Below are positions 15,674 through 25,422 of a stretch of DNA of 64,000 bases, piece after piece. The stretch is from NCBI RefSeq assembly GCF_021391675.1, contig NZ_CP090096.1:1054001-1118000 (forward strand), read 5' to 3'. Below the pieces are notes generated by a model. That model was not told where the DNA came from, did no database searches, and saw only the letters and a program-made list of their open reading frames with translations. The stretch is from Neorhizobium galegae. GTDB taxonomy: Bacteria > Pseudomonadota > Alphaproteobacteria > Rhizobiales > Rhizobiaceae. Each line of letters opens with the position of its first letter. The first letter of the stretch is position 1. Position numbers and translations under genes: made by a program.

Positions 15674-16813
15674 ATGAGCATCGAACGGAAATTCCAGACC
15701 GCCGCCTATGTGCTTTTCATCGCGGTGATCTTCGCAGCCCCCGTTTTCGGCGACGAATTCTGGCTGAACCGCATTTCGAAATATCTGGTCTACGGGATGC
15801 TGGGCGTCGCCATCGCGCTCACATGGGGTTATGCGGGCATTCTCAATCTGGGCCAGGGGCTGTTTTTCGGCCTGGGCGCCTATATGCTGGCCATGTCGTT
15901 GAAGCTGTCGAGCCCGACCAGTCTCCAACAGGGCTCCGACAAGCCGGTTCCGGATTTCATGCTCTGGAATGCCGAGCCCGGCGCACCGACGCAGCTTTGC
16001 TGCATCAACAAGGGCTCCTTCCTCTGGCTTCCCTTTCAAAGCCAGTCGGTGGGTCTCGTGCTCGGTATCGTGCTTCCTGTGGTGATTGCCGGCGCGCTCG
16101 GCATGCTGGTTTTCCGCAAGCGCATTTCCGGCGTGTTCGTCTCGATCATCACGCTGGCGCTTGTTCTGCTCGTGCGTCTCATTATGGTTGATGCGCAACC
16201 GGTGACAAACGGCTTCAACGGCCTGACGGATCTTGGCTGGCTGACGATCGGCGGCATCGAATTCGACCCCTACAGCCGGGCGACCTATTATCTGTGCGCC
16301 GTATGCCTGTCGCTGACACTCATCGGTGCCCGTCTTATCGTGGAAACCCGTGCGGGCATGATCCTGCAAGCGATCCGCGATGACCAGGTGCGCGCGCGGT
16401 ATCTCGGCTTCGACGTCTCGCTCTACCAGGTGTTCTTCTTTGTCATTTCGGCGGGGATCGCCGGCGTTGCCGGCATGCTCTACGTGGTCGTCGCGGAGTT
16501 CGCCTCTCCGACGTTCATGGATCTGTCATTCTCGGTGACGATGGTCGTCTGGGCTGCCGTCGGCGGCCGCTCCTCCCTGCTTGGCGCCTGCATCGGCGCG
16601 ATCCTGATCAACATGATCGAGGCTGAGGTCAGCGAGACCGAAGCGCTGGTCGAGGCGTGGAAAGCGATCATCGGCCTCATCTTCGTGCTCGTCGTTCTGT
16701 TCATGCCGCGTGGCCTTGGGGGCCTTGCACATGATGTGCTGCGGCAATTTATCCGCCGGCTCAAACCAGGTGCGGCATCTTCATCCTTGCAGCAACAAAG
16801 CGAGGCATTGTGA
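15674..16813 (+). CDS. Branched-chain/urea-type ABC permease (UrtC/LivM-like)
   Basis: 379 residues with roughly ten hydrophobic segments. GVAIALTWGYAGILNLGQGLFFGLGAY, AIRDDQVRARYLGFD and the C-terminal VVWAAVGGRSSLLGACIGA blocks are typical of LivM/UrtC. The insert between the early helices (about residues 75-110) is characteristic of the urea subgroup. Its ATG lies directly after the UrtB-like stop. Confidence 0.9.
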   Translation: MSIERKFQTAAYVLFIAVIFAAPVFGDEFWLNRISKYLVYGMLGVAIALTWGYAGILNLGQGLFFGLGAYMLAMSLKLSSPTSLQQGSDKPVPDFMLWNAEPGAPTQLCCINKGSFLWLPFQSQSVGLVLGIVLPVVIAGALGMLVFRKRISGVFVSIITLALVLLVRLIMVDAQPVTNGFNGLTDLGWLTIGGIEFDPYSRATYYLCAVCLSLTLIGARLIVETRAGMILQAIRDDQVRARYLGFDVSLYQVFFFVISAGIAGVAGMLYVVVAEFASPTFMDLSFSVTMVVWAAVGGRSSLLGACIGAILINMIEAEVSETEALVEAWKAIIGLIFVLVVLFMPRGLGGLAHDVLRQFIRRLKPGAASSSLQQQSEAL

Positions 16814-16814
16814 T

Positions 16815-17564
16815 ATGAGTGCGATCGCATTGATCATCGACGGTCTCAGTGTCGATTTCGGCGGGTTCAGAGCCGTCAACAATGTCAGCATCACCGTCTT
16901 CGACGGCGAGTTGCGCGTGCTGCTCGGCGCAAACGGAGCCGGCAAGACAACCTTGATGGATCTGGTCAGCGGCAAGACCCACAGTACGCAGGGCAAGGTC
17001 TTCGTCTACGACACCGACATCACCAACTGGCCTGAACACAGAATCGCACGCGCCGGAATTGGCCGAAAATTCCAGGTCCCCAGCGTCTTTCGCGACCTGA
17101 CGGTGCGTCAGAACCTGGAGGTCGCCAATTGCCGCAACCCTTCGGTGCTTGCCAATCTCCGGTTCGGCTTTTCGCGCGCCGAGGCACGGCGCGTGGACGA
17201 CGTTCTGGCACTAATAGGCCTCGAAGCCGAGCATAACATGATGGCCGCCTATCTCAGTCACGGCCAGACACAGTGGCTGGAACTGGGCATGCTTATTGTC
17301 CAAGACCCCAAGGTGGTTCTGCTCGACGAGCCCACGGCTGGCATGACCCAGGCCGAAACCCGCAAAACCGCGGAGATCATCAACAATCTCAAAGGTCGCC
17401 ATACGATCCTCGTCGTCGAACACGACATGGGGTTCGTCCGCGAAATCGCCGAGCGCATCACCGTTCTCCATCTCGGTGAAGTTCTGGCCGAGGGAAGCGT
17501 CGAAGATATCGAGCGTAATCCGAAAGTCCGTGAAGCCTATCTCGGTTCGAAAGGAATATCCTGA
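16815..17564 (+). CDS. ABC transporter ATPase (UrtD-like)
   Basis: 249 residues from ATG 16815, whose first bases sit next to the TGA of the previous gene. Walker A GANGAGKTT, signature YLSHGQTQWLEL (the LSHG form seen in UrtD/LivG relatives), Walker B VVLLDEPTAGM and H-loop VVEHDM are all present. It energises uptake together with the UrtE-like ATPase that overlaps its stop codon. Confidence 0.92.
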   Translation: MSAIALIIDGLSVDFGGFRAVNNVSITVFDGELRVLLGANGAGKTTLMDLVSGKTHSTQGKVFVYDTDITNWPEHRIARAGIGRKFQVPSVFRDLTVRQNLEVANCRNPSVLANLRFGFSRAEARRVDDVLALIGLEAEHNMMAAYLSHGQTQWLELGMLIVQDPKVVLLDEPTAGMTQAETRKTAEIINNLKGRHTILVVEHDMGFVREIAERITVLHLGEVLAEGSVEDIERNPKVREAYLGSKGIS

Positions 17565-18259
17565 TGCTGTCATTAAAGGACGTGCACAGCTATTACGGCC
17601 GCAGCCATATCCTGCACGGCGTCACGCTCGATATTCCGGCCGGCAAGGTCACGAGCATCCTCGGTCGCAACGGCACCGGCAAGACGACGCTGTTGAAAAC
17701 CTTGATGGCACTGACCGACCGCATGACGGGCGAGATGCATCTGCAGGGAACGGATATCGGCTCCTCCCCGACGCATATGAGGGCACGGGCCGGTATCGCC
17801 TATGTCCCCCAGGGGAGGGAGATCATTCCCGATTTTACCATCCGCGAGAACATCCTGATGGGCACCTTTGCGCGCACTGATCGCAAACGCGAAATTCCAG
17901 CGCTGGTGCCGGAGCTTTTTCCATACCTGATGGCCAACCTCGATCGACCGGGCGGCGTACTTTCGGGCGGCCAGCAACAGCAGCTTGCTATCGCCCGCGC
18001 GCTGGCCGCCGACCCCAAGATACTTCTTCTCGATGAACCGAACGAAGGCATTCAGCCATCCATCGTCGAGGAGATCGAAAAGATCATCATTCAGCTCAAT
18101 CGCGAGATCGGCATGACGATCATCCTCGTCGAACAAAACGTCGCTTTTGCGCGGCACGCGTCTCACCAGTTCGCGATGCTGGAAAAGGGACGCGTGGTCG
18201 CGACTGGCGCCATCGACGCGCTCTCCGACGCGCTTGTTCACCGGCATATGGCTGTCTGA
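17564..18259 (+). CDS. ABC transporter ATPase (UrtE-like)
   Basis: 231 residues. The start overlaps the previous stop (TGATG). It has Walker A GRNGTGKTT, signature VLSGGQQQQLAIARAL, Walker B ILLLDEPNEGIQPSIVEEI (the NEGIQP form typical of UrtE/LivF) and H-loop LVEQNV. It is the second nucleotide-binding subunit of the amide/urea-type importer. Confidence 0.92.
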   Translation: MLSLKDVHSYYGRSHILHGVTLDIPAGKVTSILGRNGTGKTTLLKTLMALTDRMTGEMHLQGTDIGSSPTHMRARAGIAYVPQGREIIPDFTIRENILMGTFARTDRKREIPALVPELFPYLMANLDRPGGVLSGGQQQQLAIARALAADPKILLLDEPNEGIQPSIVEEIEKIIIQLNREIGMTIILVEQNVAFARHASHQFAMLEKGRVVATGAIDALSDALVHRHMAV

Positions 18260-18299
18260 AACAGCCGGACATCCTTTCACAGAGACAATGGGAACGACC

Positions 18300-20039
18300 A
18301 TGACATCGACACAAAGCTACACCGCGGCCACCATTCAGTTCGAGCCGACCATGTTCGAGAAAGCGCGCAATATCAGCCGGCTGGCAGCCCATTGCGAGGA
18401 GGCAGCGGCGGCAGGCGCGCGCCTGATCGTCACGCCCGAAATGGGCACGACCGGCTATTGCTGGTTCGACAGGGCCGAAGTGAAACCTTTCGTCGAGGTT
18501 ATCCCCGGACCGACCACCGATGTTTTCCAGGCCATTGCCAGAAAACACCGCTGCTATATCGTCGTCGGCATGCCAGAAGTCGATCCGGCGAGCGATCTCT
18601 ATTACAATACCGCCGTCCTGATTGGCCCTGAGGGCGTCGTTGGCCGGCACCGCAAGTCGCATCCCTATATCGCCGAGCCGAAATGGGCCGCCAATGGCGA
18701 TATCGTCCACGAGGTCTTCGAAACGGAGATCGGCCGGATCTCGATGCTGGTCTGCATGGATTTGCACTTCTTCGAGACGGCGCGACTGGAAGCTCTGGCG
18801 GGTGCCGATATCATCTGCCACATCTCCAACTGGCTGCAAGAGCGCACGCCGGCACCCTACTGGATCAACCGCGCCTTCGAAAACGCCTGCTATGTCATCG
18901 AAAGCAACCGCTGGGGATTGGAAAGAACCGTACAGTTTTCCGGGGGAAGCTGCCTGATCGAGCCCGACGGAACGGTTGCCGCATCGATCGATACGGGCGA
19001 CGGGATTGCCTATGGCACGGTCGATCTTGCCCGCGCCCGCCGCCGCGAGGTCTTGTGTGAACCGGTGTTCAAGGCCCGCCGGCCCGAGCTCTACATGAAC
19101 ATGATGACCAACAGCTTCACCTGGAATCCAGGCGACTACTTCCGTCTCTATGGCTATCAGCCCATCCCGCGCGGGCGCGCATCGCGCGCCGCCGTCGCTC
19201 AGTTCGCCCCATCCTCTGTCATCGAAGATAATCTTGCCCGCATCGCTAAGCTGGCAGCCGACGCGAAAGCGACGACAGCACCGGACATTCTGGTTTTCCC
19301 GGAACTGTCGCTGACCGGACTGGAGGCCCCTGAAACACGGGCGGAGCTGCTCTCAGGCCAGACGGTATCCGCCTTTGTTCGTCTGGCAATGAAGCTCGGC
19401 TTCCATCTCGTCGCCGGATTTGCCGAGGCGGACGGAGACAAGGTTTACAACAGCGCGGTCCTCGCAGGACCCGAGGGACTTGTGGGCAGCTACCGCAAGA
19501 CGCATCTCGGCATTGCCGATAGCTGGGCGACGGCCGGCGACGAATGGAAAGTCTACGATCTTGCCATCGGCCGCGTCGGCTTGGCGATTGGCCACGACGC
19601 GCTCTATCCGGAAGCCATCCGTTCGCTCTCCCTGATGGGGTGCGATTTGGTCGCCTGCCCCTCAGCGATCGCCGGCACTTTTACCGGCGGTCACGCCGGC
19701 ACGAAGATCCCGCACAACTATCCGATTCCGAAAGGCGCCGACCCCTATCACTGGCATGCATTGCGCGTGCGCGGTGGCGAGAACAACGTCTATTTCGCCT
19801 TCGCCAATGTGCTGGATGCGGCGCGGGGATACCTGGGCAAGAGTGCGGTGTTCGGGCCGGATTCCTTTGCCTTTCCGCGTCACGAATCGGTGATCCTCGA
19901 CGAGGACGGTATTGCGGCTGCAACCGTCGACACCACCAATCTCGATACGCCCTACCCGACGAATATCGTCCGCCGAAAGGATCTTGTTGTCATGCGCCAG
20001 CCGCACCACTATCAACCTCTCGTCAAATGGCATCAGTGA
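18300..20039 (+). CDS. Tandem-domain nitrilase-superfamily amidohydrolase; second domain lacks catalytic Cys
   Basis: 579 residues holding two carbon-nitrogen hydrolase domains. Domain 1 (about 1-285) has the full triad: Glu47 (TPEMGTTGY), Lys119 (GRHRKSHPY) and Cys152 (MLVCMDLHFFE). Domain 2 (about 295-579) keeps Glu335 (FPELSLTG) and Lys400 (SYRKTHLG), but where the nucleophile should be it reads AIGHDALYPE, with Gly431 replacing Cys. Domain 2 is therefore probably a structural or regulatory partner, giving an intramolecular pseudo-dimer. Such enzymes hydrolyse amides or nitriles. As the enzyme following an AmiC/AmiR-controlled amide importer it likely acts on the imported compound. An ATG at 18288 is an alternative start. 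Confidence 0.87.
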   Translation: MTSTQSYTAATIQFEPTMFEKARNISRLAAHCEEAAAAGARLIVTPEMGTTGYCWFDRAEVKPFVEVIPGPTTDVFQAIARKHRCYIVVGMPEVDPASDLYYNTAVLIGPEGVVGRHRKSHPYIAEPKWAANGDIVHEVFETEIGRISMLVCMDLHFFETARLEALAGADIICHISNWLQERTPAPYWINRAFENACYVIESNRWGLERTVQFSGGSCLIEPDGTVAASIDTGDGIAYGTVDLARARRREVLCEPVFKARRPELYMNMMTNSFTWNPGDYFRLYGYQPIPRGRASRAAVAQFAPSSVIEDNLARIAKLAADAKATTAPDILVFPELSLTGLEAPETRAELLSGQTVSAFVRLAMKLGFHLVAGFAEADGDKVYNSAVLAGPEGLVGSYRKTHLGIADSWATAGDEWKVYDLAIGRVGLAIGHDALYPEAIRSLSLMGCDLVACPSAIAGTFTGGHAGTKIPHNYPIPKGADPYHWHALRVRGGENNVYFAFANVLDAARGYLGKSAVFGPDSFAFPRHESVILDEDGIAAATVDTTNLDTPYPTNIVRRKDLVVMRQPHHYQPLVKWHQ

Positions 20040-20051
20040 GAGGCCGGTACG

Positions 20052-21206
20052 ATGTCCACATTCACATTCGCAACCGTCCCGCAGATAATTGCAGGGCCGG
20101 GCTGCGTCGCAAGGCTTTCGGAGCTGACGACCCTGCTCGGGTCGCGTGTATTGGTGATTTCAGATGATGGGATCGTCAAGGCGGGGCTGGTGCAGCCGGC
20201 CCTGGCGAGCCTTTCGGCAGGTGGCGCCGAAACATCGCTCTTTACAGGCGTTGTCGCCGATCCGCCGGAAGCCATCATTCATGCGGCTGTGGCGCAGGCG
20301 ATCGAGTTTGGCGCAACCGGTATATTGGGCATCGGCGGTGGCTCGTCGCTCGATGTCGCAAAACTTGTAGCTCTGCTCTGCAGAAGCGGCGAAGCACTCG
20401 ATGATATCTATGGAGTGGGCAAGGTAAGCGGGCAGCGTCTGCCGCTGGTGCTTGTGCCGACAACGGCGGGCACCGGATCAGAAGTCACACCGATTTCCAT
20501 CGTCACCACGGGCGCATATCAAAAAAAGGGCGTCGTATCACCGGTGCTGCTACCGGATGTTGCCGTTCTCGACGCCGAACTGACCCTCGGACTTCCACCA
20601 ACCGTGACCGCTGCAACGGGGATTGACGCCATGGTGCACGCCATCGAGGCGTTCACCTCCGCAAGTACAAATAACAATCCGGTTTCCCGTACCCTTGCCA
20701 AGGAGGCTCTTCGGCTTCTCGGGGCGAATATCGAGATCGCCGTCATGACCGGAACCGATCTGGCCGCCAGACAGGCGATGCTGCTCGGCGCGATGCTCGC
20801 CGGACAAGCCTTTGCCAACTCGCCGGTCGCTGCTGTCCATGCGCTCGCCTATCCGGTCGGTGGCCGCTATCACGTCCCTCACGGCCTTTCCAACAGTCTT
20901 GTCTTACCGCATGTCCTGCGCTTCAACGCGACCGTGTGTGGCGATGCCTATGCTGAGCTGGCGCCTTGCCTCTATCCTCATCTTGAGCCTGCAGGCCAGG
21001 CCGAGCGGATTTCCGGCTTTATCGAAGGATTGGCGATGCTGCCTGTGCGCCTGAACCTGCCCGTACGCCTGAGAGATGTTGGAGTTCCCAAGGACGGACT
21101 TCCTCTGCTAGCGGAAAGTGCGATGGAACAGACCCGTCTGCTGGTCAACAATCCGCGCACGGTGTCGCTGCCGGACGCTGTCAGGATCTACGAAGTCGCT
21201 TGGTAA
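20052..21206 (+). CDS. Iron-containing (group III) alcohol dehydrogenase
   Basis: 384 residues. The NAD(P)-binding GIGGGSSLDVAKL and PTTAGTGSEVTP motifs and the metal-binding pattern GIDAMVHAIEAF plus VHALAYPVGGRYHVPHG (three conserved His and one Asp) define the family. It interconverts alcohols and aldehydes or ketones; maleylacetate reductase is a more distant relative. It lies 12 nt after the nitrilase-fold gene, probably as the last gene of the operon, and may process the carbon product left after amide hydrolysis. Confidence 0.88.
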   Translation: MSTFTFATVPQIIAGPGCVARLSELTTLLGSRVLVISDDGIVKAGLVQPALASLSAGGAETSLFTGVVADPPEAIIHAAVAQAIEFGATGILGIGGGSSLDVAKLVALLCRSGEALDDIYGVGKVSGQRLPLVLVPTTAGTGSEVTPISIVTTGAYQKKGVVSPVLLPDVAVLDAELTLGLPPTVTAATGIDAMVHAIEAFTSASTNNNPVSRTLAKEALRLLGANIEIAVMTGTDLAARQAMLLGAMLAGQAFANSPVAAVHALAYPVGGRYHVPHGLSNSLVLPHVLRFNATVCGDAYAELAPCLYPHLEPAGQAERISGFIEGLAMLPVRLNLPVRLRDVGVPKDGLPLLAESAMEQTRLLVNNPRTVSLPDAVRIYEVAW

Positions 21207-21498
21207 AAAAGTGCAGGACGCGAGGGTCGCGCCATATGTGACAACACCGACAGAATTTTGCTCGCTTGACCAGATTCAAACCACCGACCCAGATGCGCAA
21301 AGCACAAAATCAATGATGCGGATGCCCCGCGTCAGCTAACCGATTGACACTATTGTCAACGTTACGGCTGCAATCTCAGAACATGCCCTATAACAGCCAA
21401 TAAACCCCAAGGCTAAAAAGCGTGTCGCATCTCACCAGATTGAGGATTCCGCATTTGGTCGATTTGTGATTCGCTTTCCCCATGGAAGGAGACCCGCC
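21207..21498. other. Intergenic, no gene recognised
   Basis: No supported coding sequence was seen between the alcohol dehydrogenase and the IS630 fragment. The composition drops towards AT around 21240-21420, consistent with the edge of an inserted or decayed segment. Confidence 0.4.
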
Positions 21499-21690
21499 AT
21501 GGGCAAGCCGCATCCGATCGAGTTGCGTGCGCGTGTCGTTGCGTTTGTGGAGAAAGGCAACAGCAATCGGGAGGCTGCCCAGCATTTTCGGGTGTCGCCG
21601 CGGTTCGTCAATAACATGATGATCCTCATCGGTCGTCGGGCTCGCTTGCTCCCGCCCGGCAGGGCCATCCGCCCGGCAGCAAGCTTTTAG
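21499..21690 (+). pseudogene. IS630-family transposase N-terminal fragment
   Basis: The peptide starting MGKPHPIELRARVVAFVEKG and continuing NREAAQHFRVSPRFVNNM is the helix-turn-helix start of IS630-type transposases common in rhizobia, preceded by AAGGAG. After about 42 residues the match is lost and the frame ends; the DDE catalytic domain is missing. No inverted repeats were identified. It is a dead remnant next to the putative defence gene. Confidence 0.65.
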
Positions 21691-21972
21691 TGCATGGCCA
21701 ATGGAATTAGGCGTCGACATCGAGGATGCGCTGGAACTGGCTGAGCATACGGAGATTTGAAAATGTGCGGCCCTGCGGATCAGGGCCGTGCGCCTCGCGC
21801 AGGAGGGGCCCCGGTTGAAAAAGTCAAGTAGCGGCTATGCGCCTCCGCATTGGTCATGGAGAACGTTATCGCGCGCCTGAAAGCAGAAGACACCATCTTC
21901 GCGGCCGCGCCAGTTGCTCTGTACGCCATAAGGAGACTGGCAGCAGCCGGATCAGCTACATCAATCCGTCAT
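21691..21972. other. Intergenic debris, no gene recognised
   Basis: Short open frames here have no recognisable product. Repeated CCCGCCCGGCAG/CCGCCCGGCAG strings occur near 21652-21682. The stretch separates the IS630 fragment from the 3' end of the helicase gene. Confidence 0.35.
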
Positions 21973-24900
21973 TTAGCTAGCTCGCCGTTTTAGATCTTCT
22001 TTCGTCACGCGGATTTCGGCCTCGACGTCTTTGCCTCGATAAACATAAGACGTCTCATGGCGCGCATATTGCCCCTCTCGGGCGGCACTTAGCCAGTTGA
22101 AGGATCCCACACAGAGAAGGTCGTCATCCACGGCGATAATTTTGCTATGAAGCTTCTCAAGACGGTGCAGGCTGACACCAATCTGTTTCAGCGCGGCAGC
22201 GGCTTCTTCTATTTGATTGGTGCCGCCGGGTGTCAGGGTCCCGTTCAACAACGGGTCGGCGTAGATGTCGATTTCAGCGCCCCTGGCAGTAGCCAGCTCC
22301 AGGGCCTTTAATATGCCTGTGCGCTCCATCGTGCGAAGTCTGATCCAAGGGCTGACGATCAGGTAGCGCCGCGCATCGGCAGACAAGACTTTCAATAGAA
22401 ACGCGTCGTGTTCTGCAGCGTTTCGCAGGATTTGCAGCGGTCCTTCGCTCTCCTGCAAATCGGCACGCGGAGTCGGCTGGAAACCAAGCTCCAGACCGGG
22501 TTGGTCGAGGAAGCTCGACAATAAGGCACGCGGCGAACCAGGTGTCGCATTCGCAAGCACATCCATGTCTCCGAACAGCAGAAAGCTGTCTTTGGCGCGC
22601 GACACGGTAACGTTTAACATGCTGGGAGAGCTGTCAATGAAACCACCGTCGGCATGTTTGGAATAGACTGGAGAGAAGATCACCACTGGGCGCTCGGCAC
22701 CTTGCAGTGTATGGACGGTTCCGATTGTTATGCCTGTTCGCCCCGAGACAGTGAGCTTGTGCGCGGAGCAAGCTCTCCGCAGCTCGCGGACCTGTGCGCC
22801 AAAAGGGGTAACAATGCCAACGATTTGCTCTACTGGGCGATTGTATCGCGCCTCCAAAGACGTGCGGTTTTCAGCAATCCAAGCCCCGATTGTTTGAGCT
22901 TCAGTGGGATTTGATCGGCTATTGCCCGCGCGGACCGCCTTGCCGTCAACATGAACGTATCCCATCGCCGGCAAAAGCGCATCGCTCGGCGCGGGCCCAC
23001 GACGGGGGCGAAGCTTGCCCTTGTAACAAAGGGCGTTGCTGTACTCTATGATCTCATCATGGCAACGGCGGTGCTCAAACAACCACAGGCCCGGCTCCAG
23101 GTCTGACCAAGGCGAAACCTGACAGGCCTGTTGGGCCAGCCGCATCGCACTGCCTGACGTGCTGCAAAGACCCGTGGCGTCAAGGTTTTGAATGTCCGCA
23201 TCCTCCTCCAGCAGACCGGCCTCGCGTAAATTCCCAACATCGACGGCGCGGGGCACGGCTGAGATCGGCTCGATCTGCTTGGTGTCGCCGATAACCAAGG
23301 CGCGTTTAGCCAAAGCGAAGGCCGCGCCTGCAACTTCGGGCAAGGCTTGACCCGCCTCGTCGATAATCAGCAGGTCGATGAAATCGTAAAGATACTCATT
23401 GGCCCATTCGGCTCCGTCCCGGCGGCTGTAAGAGAGCTTTGAAGGCAGGGTGGCGAAAGTCGACACTGCGCATGGTGTCAACATCATGCGTCGATGCCAG
23501 CGCGGAACCAGCGTCGATCGACCTCGTTTGACGGTAGAGGCCACAATTCCCGTCAGATCAGCCTCCATCGCCATCAACCAGCGGCCTTCCCAATAATGAG
23601 TGGCCAATCGGAAGAGCTCGAAACGTTGGCATAGATCGATCCGATCTTCCAAACCATCCTCCTGCCCGTCCCCTCCGTCGAGTGAGATCAGTGCCTTTTT
23701 TCGAGCAGATTGGGCCGCATTGATTTCGGCCATTAACGTCCTGATGCCGTTCAATGCCTCCTTTGCCGAGGCGTACTCAATTTCGGCCTTTTGAATCCAC
23801 CGAGCTAGCTGTTGATCGACCTCGGAGATACGCTTCAGACCATCGAGGCCGGAAAGTCCCCCCAGCGCTACGCGCGCCCTGAGAACGCGCTTGCGTTCAA
23901 CGGCGGGGAGAAAACTGAAAAAAGCCAAGAGGCTGGATTCCTGAGCCTGTTGGCGATCGAACTCTGCGCGATGGCGTTTCATTCTTTCGACCACCAGGCC
24001 TCGCTCACTGACACTTTTCTGAGCACGTGCTTCAGCCGCTGCCGGGTCTCCTCCAAATTCCTGCGCTTTGCCCATCGCGAAAAATTGTTGCTCTAGACTG
24101 CGGTCAGCCTCTTCAAGTTTCGCCACCTGATAGGCAATGGCGCGCTGGATCGCTGAGACATATTCGGCGACGTTCCCCTGACTGTCAGGAAATGCGGCAC
24201 GGGCAGAGGTTAGCCATGCATCTTTGGCGGCCCGAAAACGGTCGACGGTTTCCATGCGGGTTTGGAAATCCTCGGTTTGATACTTCTCTGACGCTTCTTG
24301 CCGTCGAGAATTTGCAGGCAGAAATATGCCAAAGCTGTCTACCCCCGGTAGCCAACGCCCAGCGAGCGGCCCGTCGCCCTTGGCAAAATCCTTGCCGAAT
24401 GCGTCGATAATGTTCGTAACGGCTTGATTGTTCGACGACGTAGCCACAATCACAGGCGGCTCCCCGCCATTCAGCGCTGCACGAACCCAAAGTCCTGCCA
24501 CAGCAGATAGAAGGAGGGTCGTCTTACCCGTCCCCGGCGGACCATTGACGGCGATGACATCCCCCGGCACTGCAGCGTCCAACCAGGCCAGAACCTGCCG
24601 CTGCTGCTCAGCCAAGGGGAAATGGGGATTGGAATGGCCTAGACGACGAGCAAGAGCTGTCTCGACTTTCGTGTCGATGACCAATCGCTCGACTGGTGAA
24701 ACGATTTTGTTGAGAAGCGGCGCCTTCGGACGATCGGCGAGGATTTTGTCGTAAAGGTTCAAGATGTTGCGCACTGTCGCCGAAGCGTCTTCGGCCGGCT
24801 CTAAAAGACCAAAGCCGGCAGGGACATAATGTTGATCTCCGGCGGGCCAGCCTTCCGCCACGGCATCCAGCATTTTGCGGCAATGTGCGAGGTAAGTTGC

Positions 24901-25422
24901 CCAGTCCAAACGATCGCCCAATTGCAGAGGCTCCGCGGTCAGGAAGCTATCCAAGGCGTCTACCGCGCCGATGCTAAATTCGTCGGAAGGTAACGGCGTC
25001 AGCAAATCTCGCGCAATGGTGTTGCGTTGCGGTAAGATCTTCCCCTGGACATCAACCAGCGCTTCGGTAACGATCGGCCCAACCAGTTCGGGAAGCCCAT
25101 CACCTCTGGCCGCACCATGTGAAGACCGTCTTGCCACAATCAGCGGCCACAAGCGAACCCCGACAACCTTCGCTTTTGGCTGGTCTTTGAACAGTTGGCT
25201 GACTGATTGTTTTGGTAGCAGGCCGTCCCGCAGGGTTTCGGCAGAGAGTTCGATAAAACGTTGGCGATCCCGTTGGCTAAACTGGCCCTCCCCCAAAGCA
25301 CCATCTGCCAAAGAAGTGCGCCAATAGCGCAGGATGGCATCGACGTTTCGATTCACAAGCCTGACCTTTGATAGAGGGTGACGATTGAAATTGAGCGCTT
25401 CAGATCCTGACCGTCTATCCAC
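21973..25422 (-). CDS. SF1 helicase with C-terminal phospholipase D domain (Mokosh type II-like)
   Basis: 1149 residues. The N-terminal 280 have no recognised fold. A UPF1/DNA2-like superfamily 1 helicase follows: Walker A GPPGTGKTT (about 295), a long helical and coiled-coil insertion (about 400-610), Walker B LLIIDEAGQALPE (about 686), IGDTKQIEPI and GTVHTLQGAE (about 900) with the later VSRAKD. The C-terminus has one HKD phospholipase D motif, LHSKIIAVDDDLLCVGSFNW (about 1088), so the nuclease would need to dimerise. Helicase-PLD in one chain is the layout of MkoC in type II Mokosh anti-phage defence. It stands alone next to an IS fragment. Defence function is inference. Confidence 0.82.
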   Translation of the reverse strand: MDRRSGSEALNFNRHPLSKVRLVNRNVDAILRYWRTSLADGALGEGQFSQRDRQRFIELSAETLRDGLLPKQSVSQLFKDQPKAKVVGVRLWPLIVARRSSHGAARGDGLPELVGPIVTEALVDVQGKILPQRNTIARDLLTPLPSDEFSIGAVDALDSFLTAEPLQLGDRLDWATYLAHCRKMLDAVAEGWPAGDQHYVPAGFGLLEPAEDASATVRNILNLYDKILADRPKAPLLNKIVSPVERLVIDTKVETALARRLGHSNPHFPLAEQQRQVLAWLDAAVPGDVIAVNGPPGTGKTTLLLSAVAGLWVRAALNGGEPPVIVATSSNNQAVTNIIDAFGKDFAKGDGPLAGRWLPGVDSFGIFLPANSRRQEASEKYQTEDFQTRMETVDRFRAAKDAWLTSARAAFPDSQGNVAEYVSAIQRAIAYQVAKLEEADRSLEQQFFAMGKAQEFGGDPAAAEARAQKSVSERGLVVERMKRHRAEFDRQQAQESSLLAFFSFLPAVERKRVLRARVALGGLSGLDGLKRISEVDQQLARWIQKAEIEYASAKEALNGIRTLMAEINAAQSARKKALISLDGGDGQEDGLEDRIDLCQRFELFRLATHYWEGRWLMAMEADLTGIVASTVKRGRSTLVPRWHRRMMLTPCAVSTFATLPSKLSYSRRDGAEWANEYLYDFIDLLIIDEAGQALPEVAGAAFALAKRALVIGDTKQIEPISAVPRAVDVGNLREAGLLEEDADIQNLDATGLCSTSGSAMRLAQQACQVSPWSDLEPGLWLFEHRRCHDEIIEYSNALCYKGKLRPRRGPAPSDALLPAMGYVHVDGKAVRAGNSRSNPTEAQTIGAWIAENRTSLEARYNRPVEQIVGIVTPFGAQVRELRRACSAHKLTVSGRTGITIGTVHTLQGAERPVVIFSPVYSKHADGGFIDSSPSMLNVTVSRAKDSFLLFGDMDVLANATPGSPRALLSSFLDQPGLELGFQPTPRADLQESEGPLQILRNAAEHDAFLLKVLSADARRYLIVSPWIRLRTMERTGILKALELATARGAEIDIYADPLLNGTLTPGGTNQIEEAAAALKQIGVSLHRLEKLHSKIIAVDDDLLCVGSFNWLSAAREGQYARHETSYVYRGKDVEAEIRVTKEDLKRRAS

